DNA of 64,000 nt from an uncultured Pseudomonadota bacterium (GTDB lineage Bacteria > Pseudomonadota > Gammaproteobacteria > Methylococcales > Methylomonadaceae), in the NCBI GenBank assembly GCA_903889445.1, contig CAISXF010000005.1, positions 1 to 64,000 on the forward strand. Reading direction: 5' to 3'. Of the stretch, positions 20,299-27,331 are shown one piece after another. The notes beneath the pieces are model-generated. The model was not told the origin of the DNA. It ran no database searches and saw nothing but the letters and a program-made list of their open reading frames with translations. Position numbers and translations under genes: made by a program. Position 1 is the stretch's first letter. Each line of letters begins with the position of its first letter.

Positions 20299-20333
20299 AA
20301 ACGTCCCGTTATGTCGCGTTAATAAATTATGAT
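20299..20333 (+). promoter_or_regulatory. WYL/RtcB operator-promoter motif, copy B
   Basis: 25-base block (20299-20323) beginning AAACGTCC and containing TTATGTCGC and GTTAAT, followed after four bases by TATGAT (20328-20333), a good -10 hexamer. It lies 38 bases before the Sir2 remnant and so drives the Sir2-remnant/rtcB unit. It matches copy A at 19 of 25 positions. Confidence 0.65.
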
Positions 20334-20370
20334 TCACTCGCCCTAAAAAATAACGACGAGGAAATTCAAC

Positions 20371-20511
20371 ATGAACACATTTAACGCGCCAACCATTCCA
20401 ACCGCCTTAATCGAAAAAATCAAAACCGCTAAACATTTGGTTGTGCTAATGCACGGTAAAGCAGGTGATATTTTGCCAAAATTGTATGATGAAACTTTTT
20501 TAGGAGCCTAA
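20371..20511 (+). pseudogene. Sir2-family deacylase remnant with internal in-frame deletion
   Basis: A 46-residue ORF with a good ribosome site (GAGGAAATTCAAC). Residues 12-26 (ALIEKIKTAKHLVVL) look like the N-terminus of a Sir2 NAD-dependent deacylase, just before the missing GAGxS nucleotide-binding loop. Residues 28-38 (HGKAGDILPKL) look like the typical Sir2 C-terminus (GKAGEVLPxL). The intervening catalytic core of some 200 residues is gone without loss of frame. It cannot be an active sirtuin. Its last codons contain the TTAGGAG ribosome site of rtcB, so it may survive as a leader for coupled translation. Confidence 0.6.
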
Positions 20512-20514
20512 ACC

Positions 20515-21711
20515 ATGACGATTAAAACGGTGCTGACCGAAGGCAATGTGCCTGTCAAAATTTGGACTGATGAAATTGAAGACCGTGCAAAACAACAACT
20601 CAGTAACATTGCGAATTTGCCCTTTATTCACAAACACGTTGCCGCAATGCCTGATGTTCATACAGGAATTGGCGCGACGATTGGCAGTGTGATTGCTTGC
20701 CATAAAGCCATTATTCCTGCGGCAGTTGGCGTAGATATTGGCTGTGGGATGATTGCGTGCCGATTGTCTTTGACGGCGAATGACATTGACGAAAAATTGT
20801 TAAAAACGCTTTTTGACCAAATCAGCCGTGATATTCCTGTCGGACGCGACCAACACAAAGAAGACCGTGCGCTGGTTGAACGGGCGTTGCCGTTTGAAAC
20901 GCAACTGATGTTGATGACTGAAAAACATCCGCAATTGCTCAAAGCCTTTAAAAAATTTCCAACGTGGATTTGCCAAATGGGAACGCTCGGCAGCGGTAAT
21001 CATTTTATCGAGTTGTGTTTGGACGAACAGCAACGGCTTTGGATTATGCTGCATTCGGGCAGTCGTGGGATTGGCAACGCCATCGGCAATTATTTTATCG
21101 AGTTGGCGCGAAAAGATATGGAACAGTGGTTCATTCAATTGCCCGACCGTGATTTGGCGTATTTCCCCGAAGGTTGCGACCATTTCAACGATTACACGCA
21201 CGCCGTTGATTGGGCGCAACGTTACGCTTTTGAAAATCGCCAAGCGATGTTGGATTTAGTGTTGGCGGCATTGAAACGGCATCTGCCTCCGTTTGAAATC
21301 ACCACCGAAGCCGTGAATTGTCATCACAATTACGTCGCGCATGAACATCATTTTGATGCGAATGTTTGGGTGACGCGAAAAGGCGCAATTCGAGCGCGAG
21401 CAGGTGATTTGGGGATTATTCCTGGCAGCATGGGTGCGAAATCTTACATTGTGCGTGGCAAAGGAAATCCTGAAAGTTTTCATTCTTGCGCTCACGGGGC
21501 TGGTCGAAAAATGAGCCGCACCGCTGCTGAAAAAGAATTTACGATTGCTGATTTAATCGCACAAACCGAAGGTGTGATTTGTCGCAAAGACAAAGGCGTG
21601 CTGGATGAAATTCCGTCAGCATACAAAGATATTGATGTTGTGATGGCAAATCAAAGTGATTTGGTTGAAGTGGTGCATACGTTGAAGCAGATTTTGTGTG
21701 TGAAAGGTTAA
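20515..21711 (+). CDS. rtcB: RNA-splicing ligase RtcB
   Basis: Joins RNA 2',3'-cyclic phosphate or 3'-phosphate ends to 5'-OH ends using GTP and manganese. The 398-residue length matches the short bacterial form. Family landmarks are AAVGVDIGCGMIACRL with the metal-binding Cys, QMGTLGSGNHFIELC, HSGSRGIGN, HHNYVAHEHH and SCAHGAGRKMSR, in which His327 should be the guanylylated residue. In E. coli rtcBA is controlled by RtcR and sigma-54; here no RtcR or RtcA is present and the upstream motif shared with the WYL operon suggests different control. ATG 20515 lies three bases after the Sir2 remnant. Confidence 0.96.
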   Translation: MTIKTVLTEGNVPVKIWTDEIEDRAKQQLSNIANLPFIHKHVAAMPDVHTGIGATIGSVIACHKAIIPAAVGVDIGCGMIACRLSLTANDIDEKLLKTLFDQISRDIPVGRDQHKEDRALVERALPFETQLMLMTEKHPQLLKAFKKFPTWICQMGTLGSGNHFIELCLDEQQRLWIMLHSGSRGIGNAIGNYFIELARKDMEQWFIQLPDRDLAYFPEGCDHFNDYTHAVDWAQRYAFENRQAMLDLVLAALKRHLPPFEITTEAVNCHHNYVAHEHHFDANVWVTRKGAIRARAGDLGIIPGSMGAKSYIVRGKGNPESFHSCAHGAGRKMSRTAAEKEFTIADLIAQTEGVICRKDKGVLDEIPSAYKDIDVVMANQSDLVEVVHTLKQILCVKG

Positions 21712-21816
21712 ACATACAACGCGCTCAACACCTTCGTTTCCCGCGCAAACTTTTGGATGATTATTGGCAATGCTATACTTGCCGCTATTATTGATTCCAA
21801 TTTTTAGAGTGTTTAA

Positions 21817-22566
21817 ATGTTTCGTTATTTTCCCCCGCAACACAATCTCCACCCGCACAATTACCGTGATTATTACATTTCCGCGTTTACTTTTTTTTGC
21901 GTCGCCGTGTGTTTAATTACCGATGCCGATGCCAGTTTAGAAAAACAAAACGCTTTGGGCGTGAGCGGTTGGGTTTTTTTAATCGGTTGGTTGTTGGGTG
22001 AAAACAAAGAAATTCGCGTCCAAGTTTTAATTGCGGTGTTATTTGCCACGGTCGGCGAACATTTCGCGTCACCGTTTATGGGCGGTTACACTTATCGTTT
22101 TCACAATGTTCCCGCTTATGTTCCCGCAGGTCACGGCATGGTGTATTTAACCGCCGTCGCGCTGGGACGTTCTGGATTATTTGTGCGTTATGCACGGCAA
22201 ATTGCTTATTTTGTCGTCGCGGTGTGTGGCGCGTGGTCGTTGTGGGGAATTACGTTTGCCACGCAAGGCGATTGGGTTGGCGCATTATTATTTGTAATTT
22301 TTCTATTTTATTTATTTAAAGGGCGTTCGCCGTTGGTTTATTTGGCGGCATTTTTTATTACGACGTGGCTGGAGTTAATCGGCACGGCGGTGGGAACGTG
22401 GCAATGGGCGGCGATTGATCCAGTATTAGGTTTGCCACAAGGAAATCCGCCAAGTGGTGTCGCCGCATGGTATTGTTTAGTTGATGCTGTGGCAATGGGC
22501 GGTTCTGCGCCGGTGTTGCGAACGGTTAAAAAATCGCGCGATTTTTTGTTGCGAAAACTTTCTTAA
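21817..22566 (+). CDS. polytopic membrane protein of unknown function
   Basis: 249-residue integral membrane protein that I cannot assign. Six to seven hydrophobic segments are visible. A conserved-looking polar pattern includes GEHFASPFMGGYTYRFHNVPAYVPAGHG and, near the C-terminus, TTWLELIGTAVGTWQWAAID, with acidic/His residues inside membrane segments that recall enzyme-like membrane families. It stands alone, with its own upstream region of 105 bases. The SRPBCC gene follows after the short inverted-repeat element. Confidence 0.75.
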   Translation: MFRYFPPQHNLHPHNYRDYYISAFTFFCVAVCLITDADASLEKQNALGVSGWVFLIGWLLGENKEIRVQVLIAVLFATVGEHFASPFMGGYTYRFHNVPAYVPAGHGMVYLTAVALGRSGLFVRYARQIAYFVVAVCGAWSLWGITFATQGDWVGALLFVIFLFYLFKGRSPLVYLAAFFITTWLELIGTAVGTWQWAAIDPVLGLPQGNPPSGVAAWYCLVDAVAMGGSAPVLRTVKKSRDFLLRKLS

Positions 22567-22567
22567 A

Positions 22568-22698
22568 GGCTCTATATATGCAATGCTCGACTATTTTCAT
22601 TATTTAAGCTTTTTGGAGTTTATTCATAACGTTAGAAAACGCGGTAAGAGCATTACTTTCCACTCTTGTCAAAAAGATCTTAGAATCCATATAGAGCC
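22568..22698. mobile_element. 131-bp element with terminal inverted repeats (MITE-like)
   Basis: The stretch begins GGCTCTATAT and ends ATATAGAGCC, exact 10-bp inverted ends. It starts directly after the stop of the membrane-protein gene. GGCTCT is the usual start of ISL3-family terminal repeats, so this may be a non-autonomous relative. No flanking duplication is clear and no transposase is encoded. Confidence 0.4.
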
Positions 22699-22783
22699 AA
22701 ATTTTAACTAATGCTCAGGCGCGTAAGTTGACTTATAATTGCGCGGTAACTTTTAAAAATTTTCATTTTAGGAAAAAATTAGC

Positions 22784-23347
22784 ATGCAAAAATTAACCCT
22801 TTTGTTGTCGCTTGGCGCATTTATGTTCACTTCAGTTGCTAGCGCACACGGGCCAGTTCGTCAAAAACTCGATGAAGAAATCACCATCAACGCGCCAGCG
22901 GACAAAGTTTGGAACATCATCAAAGAATACAAAGATTTATCTTGGTTGCCTGCGATTAAAAGCGTAGCCGCAACGGGTGGAAACGAAAAAGGCGCAACGC
23001 GCGTGTTGACGTTGAAAAATGGCGGCACCATTACGGAAGAATTGAAAAAATACGACGCAGAAAAAATGTCGTACGCTTACAAAATCACTGACATCAGCAC
23101 CGCCAAAACCATTACGCATTCTGGCGTAGAAGAAAAAGTGCCTGTTTTCCCGGTTGATAATTATGCGGCGAGCATTGACGTTGAAAGCAAAGACGGCGCA
23201 ACGGTTGTGTCGTGGAAAACGGGTTATTACCGCGCTTACATGAACAATAATCCGCCAGCTGAAATGAATGAAGAAGCCGCAAAAACAGCTGTGACAGCGG
23301 TTTTGAAAGAAGGTTTGGCGAATTTAAAAACGTTGGCTGAAAAATAA
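22784..23347 (+). CDS. exported SRPBCC-fold protein, MxaD-like
   Basis: 187-residue protein with a signal peptide (MQKLTLLLSLGAFMFTSVAS, cleavage near SAHG) and an SRPBCC/polyketide-cyclase fold (ITINAPADKVWNIIKEYKDL, then SWLPAIKSV). Periplasmic SRPBCC proteins in methylotrophs include MxaD, which helps methanol dehydrogenase pass electrons to cytochrome cL. A methanotroph background and an adjacent YVTN propeller make this an attractive reading, but no methanol dehydrogenase gene is in the window. A TATAAT at 22734-22739 may be its -10 box. The propeller gene starts at the next base after its stop. Confidence 0.75.
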   Translation: MQKLTLLLSLGAFMFTSVASAHGPVRQKLDEEITINAPADKVWNIIKEYKDLSWLPAIKSVAATGGNEKGATRVLTLKNGGTITEELKKYDAEKMSYAYKITDISTAKTITHSGVEEKVPVFPVDNYAASIDVESKDGATVVSWKTGYYRAYMNNNPPAEMNEEAAKTAVTAVLKEGLANLKTLAEK

Positions 23348-24307
23348 GTGTTAACAATTTCAAAATGGACGGTAGCGATGGGAATCGCTGCCGTTTTTTT
23401 ATATTCTCCCACTTACGCCGCGCCGTTCGCCTACATTACGAATCAATTAGGCGACAGTATTTCGGTCATCAATCCGCAAACTAACGCGGTTGAAAATACC
23501 ATTTCTGTTTCGGGCAAACCTGCGGGCGTAGCAGTTTCGCCGAATGGTGAACGGGTTTATGTTTCAACGCCTGAAGCGCAAGGCGTAGCGGTAATTGATA
23601 CGACAAAAAATGCCGTGATTTCGACGATTAAACTCAGCGAAGGCGCGTTAGGGATTGCGGTTTCGCCTGATAATTCGCGGATTTACGTCGCGGATTGGTA
23701 TCAAAATAGCGTCAGCGTGATTGATGCAAAAACCCTGCAAATTATCGCAACGATTGAAGTTGAAAAATCGCCGTCTGGTTTGATGGTTAGTTCGGATAAT
23801 CGTTTTTTGTATGTGGCGAATCGGATGAGTAATTCAGTTTCACAAATCGATTTAAAAACGCTGCAAATGCGAAACGTGACACCCGTCGACAAACATCCGT
23901 TTGGTTTGACCTTGGATGCTAAAAACGAACGGCTTTATGTGGCGAATGTGCAAAGCGACGATGTGAGCGTTTTGGATACCAAAACGATGCACTTAATTGC
24001 GACCATTCCCGTTCAAAAAATGCCTTACGCGGCGACATTAGCGAAAAACGACGCGCTACTTTTCGTCACGAATCAATCAGAAGATAGTGTTTCAGTTATC
24101 GATACCCAAACCTTAAAAGAAATTAAAATAATCACCGTTGGCGATAAACCCGAAGGCATCGCCACGCAGTCGGATGATATTCATGTTTACGTCGCCAACT
24201 GGTTTGACAACACGGTTTCTGTGATTGACGCGAACACCCTCGCCGTCGTCGAAACCATCAAAACCGGCTCAGGCAGTCGAGCTTTCGGTCAATTTTTCAG
24301 CCGCTAA
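23348..24307 (+). CDS. exported YVTN-family beta-propeller protein
   Basis: 319-residue predicted periplasmic beta-propeller. I use GTG 23348, directly after the SRPBCC stop, because it supplies the basic residue of the signal peptide (cleavage near TYAAP). Seven or so 40-residue repeats follow, each with the YVTN/YVAN strand and a VIDxxT strand (AYITNQLGDSISVINPQTN, IYVADWYQNSVSVIDAKT, LYVANRMSNSVSQIDLKT, VYVANWFDNTVSVIDANT). Such propellers are often found with PQQ-dependent dehydrogenases. The zero-base spacing to the SRPBCC gene implies the two work together. Confidence 0.88.
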   Translation: MLTISKWTVAMGIAAVFLYSPTYAAPFAYITNQLGDSISVINPQTNAVENTISVSGKPAGVAVSPNGERVYVSTPEAQGVAVIDTTKNAVISTIKLSEGALGIAVSPDNSRIYVADWYQNSVSVIDAKTLQIIATIEVEKSPSGLMVSSDNRFLYVANRMSNSVSQIDLKTLQMRNVTPVDKHPFGLTLDAKNERLYVANVQSDDVSVLDTKTMHLIATIPVQKMPYAATLAKNDALLFVTNQSEDSVSVIDTQTLKEIKIITVGDKPEGIATQSDDIHVYVANWFDNTVSVIDANTLAVVETIKTGSGSRAFGQFFSR

Positions 24308-24313
24308 AAACTT

Positions 24314-25693
24314 ATGCAATTAAACGCGGTACTTCATTCTCTTCCTTATTTTTCAGACAGTGCGGCTTTATTTGCACCCTTTTCGGCACAATCGTGGGCG
24401 GTCTTTTTAGACAGCGGTCATCCCCGCAGCACGCAAGGGCGTTACGATATTATTGCCGCGAATCCTGTTTGTACTTTAGTCACGCACGGCGACCACACAA
24501 CCATTACTTGCGCTAACGAAGTTATCGTTTCAAACGAAAATCCGTTTGATTTGCTCCAAAGTGAATTGACGCGCCACGGCGAAATTTTTAATTCCAGCCA
24601 TTTGGTAGAATTTGATTTGCCGTTTGTCGGCGGCGCAATCGGTTATTTTTCGTACGATTTGGCGCGACGCTTGGAAGCGTTGCCGAATCTCGCCGAAGAT
24701 GCCGAAGCGATTCCTGAAATGATGGTCGGAATTTATGATTGGGCGTTAATTGTAGATCATGAAACCAAGCAAACTTTTTTGATTTGTTATGACGATGCAC
24801 GAATTGAAAACTTTAAAGCACAGCCAGCCCGCCATTCTTCAAAGGGAGGAGAAAAAGAATTTTCTGTCACTAGCGAAATAAACGCCAATTTTTCACAACA
24901 CGGTTACGCGCAAGCCTTTCAAAAAATTAAACATTACCTGAAAGAAGGCGATTGCTACCAAGTGAATTTAACGCAACGTTTTTCAGCAACGTGCGAGGGC
25001 GATACTTGGCAAGCGTATCAAGCGTTGCGTGAAATCAACGCCGCGCCATTTAGTGCGTATTTGAATTTGCCCGACGTGAAAATTTTGAGTTCATCGCCCG
25101 AACGTTTTTTAAAACTCACGGGGCGGCACGTCGAAACGAAACCGATTAAAGGCACGCGCCCCCGCAAAATTAACGAAATTGAAAATGACGCGCAAATTAC
25201 CGATTTAAAAACCAGTCCTAAAGACCGCGCGGAAAACGTGATGATTGTCGATTTGTTGCGAAACGACATCAGCAAAGTGTGTCAAAAAGTGCGCGTGCCG
25301 AAATTGTTTGAAATCGAAAGTTATAGCACCGTTCATCATTTGGTTAGCACCGTGACGGGCGAATTAAACGCCAATCAACACGCACTGGATTTGTTACAAC
25401 ATTGTTTTCCAGGCGGTTCGATTACCGGCGCACCGAAAATCCGCGCCATGCAAGTGATTGAAGAACTCGAACCAAATCGGCGCGGTGTTTATTGTGGCGC
25501 GATGGGTTACATCGATTTCAATGGCAACATGGACACCAATATCGCCATTCGCACCTTGGTTCAATCGCACGATACGATTCGGTTTTGGGCGGGCGGCGGC
25601 ATTGTGAATGATTCAAAAGTCGAAGACGAATACCAAGAAAGTTTCGACAAAGCAGCGGCAATGTTTCAAGTTTTAAAGCGGTTTCAGAAGTAA
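24314..25693 (+). CDS. pabB: aminodeoxychorismate synthase component I
   Basis: Makes 4-amino-4-deoxychorismate from chorismate and ammonia for folate synthesis. The 459-residue protein has the chorismate-binding domain landmarks LKEGDCYQVNLTQRF, ILSSSPERFLKL, TKPIKGTRPRK, DRAENVMIVDLLRND and CFPGGSITGAPKIRAMQVIE. The Lys in PIKGT distinguishes PabB from anthranilate synthase TrpE (PIAGT). The glutaminase partner PabA is not in the window. It starts 6 bases after the propeller gene. Confidence 0.95.
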   Translation: MQLNAVLHSLPYFSDSAALFAPFSAQSWAVFLDSGHPRSTQGRYDIIAANPVCTLVTHGDHTTITCANEVIVSNENPFDLLQSELTRHGEIFNSSHLVEFDLPFVGGAIGYFSYDLARRLEALPNLAEDAEAIPEMMVGIYDWALIVDHETKQTFLICYDDARIENFKAQPARHSSKGGEKEFSVTSEINANFSQHGYAQAFQKIKHYLKEGDCYQVNLTQRFSATCEGDTWQAYQALREINAAPFSAYLNLPDVKILSSSPERFLKLTGRHVETKPIKGTRPRKINEIENDAQITDLKTSPKDRAENVMIVDLLRNDISKVCQKVRVPKLFEIESYSTVHHLVSTVTGELNANQHALDLLQHCFPGGSITGAPKIRAMQVIEELEPNRRGVYCGAMGYIDFNGNMDTNIAIRTLVQSHDTIRFWAGGGIVNDSKVEDEYQESFDKAAAMFQVLKRFQK

Positions 25694-25861
25694 ATTTTTT
25701 AACGAACGGCAAGGACAACAATGTTTGAAAATCTACCTAACATATTTAAAACGTTTCACGATTCTGTACTTTTCCATTTCGTACAGGCTATTAAATAAAT
25801 CAATACTTCGATAATTTTGATGCTGTGCGATTCAATTATGAGGGACGCATGCGTTTTATTT

Positions 25862-26009
25862 TGATTCATTGTTTAACAATGAATCATCGAAAAGGCTTTA
25901 AAACCCCGCCATTTAGGTGGCGGAAAGGTAGTCACCCGCAATGAGTAAAGCGAAGTTACATTCCCCATGACTACCGATTTGGACGGAGTGCGAGCATCCT
26001 CGTCCAAAT
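25862..26009 (+). ncRNA. structured intergenic region, possibly IS200/IS605-type end or omega-RNA remnant
   Basis: The 351-bp gap 25694-26044 contains no gene but four consecutive pairings: a 12-bp palindrome (25862-25886, one-base loop), a CCGCCA/TGGCGG hairpin (25906-25923), GGTAGTCA paired with TGACTACC across 33 bases (25927-25975), and ATTTGGAC paired with GTCCAAAT (25977-26009). A GC hairpin after AAACCCC followed by AAAGGTAGTCAC resembles the 3' part of TnpB-associated RNAs as I remember them. No transposase is nearby. The strand is uncertain. Confidence 0.4.
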
Positions 26010-26044
26010 CATCAAACCAACGGGAGAACTCCTTATGCAAAATT

Positions 26045-26299
26045 TTATTTGAAACTGATTTGCAACGCATCTAACGCATGGACACAATCAGGAGTTGCTT
26101 GTAATTCAGCGTTACCTAACTCACCACGACATTCGTTATTTTTAGCTTGAGCCGCTTTTATATTTGCCGTGTACCAGCCGACGCTTTTCGGTTCGCTAGA
26201 CTTTGAATCTGCAACGCTCACTTGTTGAAACGCAACAATCGCTGTCAACGCAGAAACAGCCGCCGCAATAATAATTTGGTTTTTGCTTAATTTTTTCAT
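26045..26299 (-). CDS. EexN-like small exported protein
   Basis: 84-residue protein with an N-terminal hydrophobic segment (signal peptide or anchor, about residues 8-25) and a C-terminal motif NNECRGELGNAELQATPDCV that resembles the two-cysteine EexN (entry-exclusion lipoprotein) family. Unlike typical EexN it lacks a lipobox cysteine. EexN proteins are best known from conjugative elements, but stand-alone chromosomal members are common. No conjugation genes are nearby. Confidence 0.55.
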   Translation of the reverse strand: MKKLSKNQIIIAAAVSALTAIVAFQQVSVADSKSSEPKSVGWYTANIKAAQAKNNECRGELGNAELQATPDCVHALDALQISFK

Positions 26300-26408
26300 T
26301 CTTTTATCTCACGGTTAGAAAATTGGAATTGATTTACGCAACACTTATGAGTGACACCTCATAAGTTGCATTTAGTTTAATTGCAAATTCACCGTTTGAA
26401 AATGTGGC

Positions 26409-26450
26409 AAATTGTCGCGCGACATATTGTCACGCGGCAATTTGTCGCAG
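26409..26450. repeat. three degenerate 15-bp tandem repeats
   Basis: Units at 26409-26423, 26424-26438 and 26439-26450 share the core TTGTCGC or TTGTCAC. They lie just after the stop of the minus-strand formylglycine-enzyme-fold gene and upstream of the EexN-like gene. A looser inverted repeat around 26339-26370 (ACTTATGAG/CTCATAAGT) lies next to it. Confidence 0.45.
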
Positions 26451-26459
26451 TTTGAGTGA

Positions 26460-27245
26460 TTATTTAATGTCACGCACCAACCGAAAACCAATATCGCCAG
26501 AGCGTATGCCAGGCAAACCACTGTAACGAGTTGCCGAACGTAAAAGTGGGGCTTTCGCTACCCAACTTCCACCGCGATAAATTTTATATTGTCCAGATTC
26601 TGCGCCTTGGGGATTAGTTTCAAGACTATTTTTGTAATAATTGGAATCGTACCAATCTTGTACCCATTCCCACACATTACCGTGCATATCAACTAAACCC
26701 CAAGCATTCGCTTTCTTCTGCCCGACTTCGTGTGTATCGCCACCGTAACCTTCATTGCCAAACCACGCATAATCCCGAATGGTTTTAGAATCATCACCAA
26801 ACGAATAAATCGTCGTTGTCCCAGCTCTCGCCGCGTATTCCCATTCGGCTTCAGTTGGCAAACGATAGAAATTACCTTTTGCACGGTCATTTAACTTTTG
26901 AATAAACAATTGCGTGTCGTTCCAAGTCACTTTTTCAACAGGGCGATACATTCCTTTGAATTTACTTGGATTACTCCCCATCACATCTTCCCATTGTTTT
27001 TGGGTAATTTCAGATTCGCCCAAATAAAATGGTTTATCGATGCACACTTTATGCTGCGGCAACTCATTTCCAGTCGTTTGCTTGTCTTTTTCTTTCAAAT
27101 CCGTTTGTTTATCTTGTCCCATTTGAAAACAACCAGCTTCGATTTTAACAAACCTAATGCCGTCAAAATTTTTCATTTCAACCGCTGATACGGTTTGCAC
27201 CATTAAAAATGCAGAAATTAACGCGATTTTATTTTTATTATTCAT
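26460..27245 (-). CDS. formylglycine-generating-enzyme-fold (SUMF1) protein
   Basis: 261-residue protein with a signal peptide (MNNKNKIALISAFLMVQTVS, cleavage near AVE) and a complete FGE-sulfatase domain: FVKIEAGCFQMGQ, PFYLGESEITQKQWEDVMG, RLPTEAEWEYAARAGTT, WGLVDMHGNVWEWVQDW and a closing GDIGFRLVRD. In true FGE the segment after RGGSW carries catalytic cysteines; here it is RGGSWVAKAPLLRSATR with none. It is therefore probably a binding or structural member rather than a sulfatase activator. No sulfatase gene is in the window. Confidence 0.85.
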   Translation of the reverse strand: MNNKNKIALISAFLMVQTVSAVEMKNFDGIRFVKIEAGCFQMGQDKQTDLKEKDKQTTGNELPQHKVCIDKPFYLGESEITQKQWEDVMGSNPSKFKGMYRPVEKVTWNDTQLFIQKLNDRAKGNFYRLPTEAEWEYAARAGTTTIYSFGDDSKTIRDYAWFGNEGYGGDTHEVGQKKANAWGLVDMHGNVWEWVQDWYDSNYYKNSLETNPQGAESGQYKIYRGGSWVAKAPLLRSATRYSGLPGIRSGDIGFRLVRDIK

Positions 27246-27331
27246 AATTCGACCTCTAAATGTTCACGGTAAATTGACCCACAACTATTATAATGAACCT
27301 TACGAAATTCACTATTTTTGTTTATGAGCTT

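Noticed and set aside
25873-26070. 65-codon minus-strand frame across the structured region after pabB
   Set aside because: Its sequence follows the palindromes, has no recognisable motif and overlaps the EexN-like gene end, so it is not treated as coding.
27274-27294. TTGACC and TATAAT read as a promoter before the BNR lipoprotein
   Set aside because: The spacing is only nine bases, too short for a sigma-70 pair; only the -10 part is kept in the findings.
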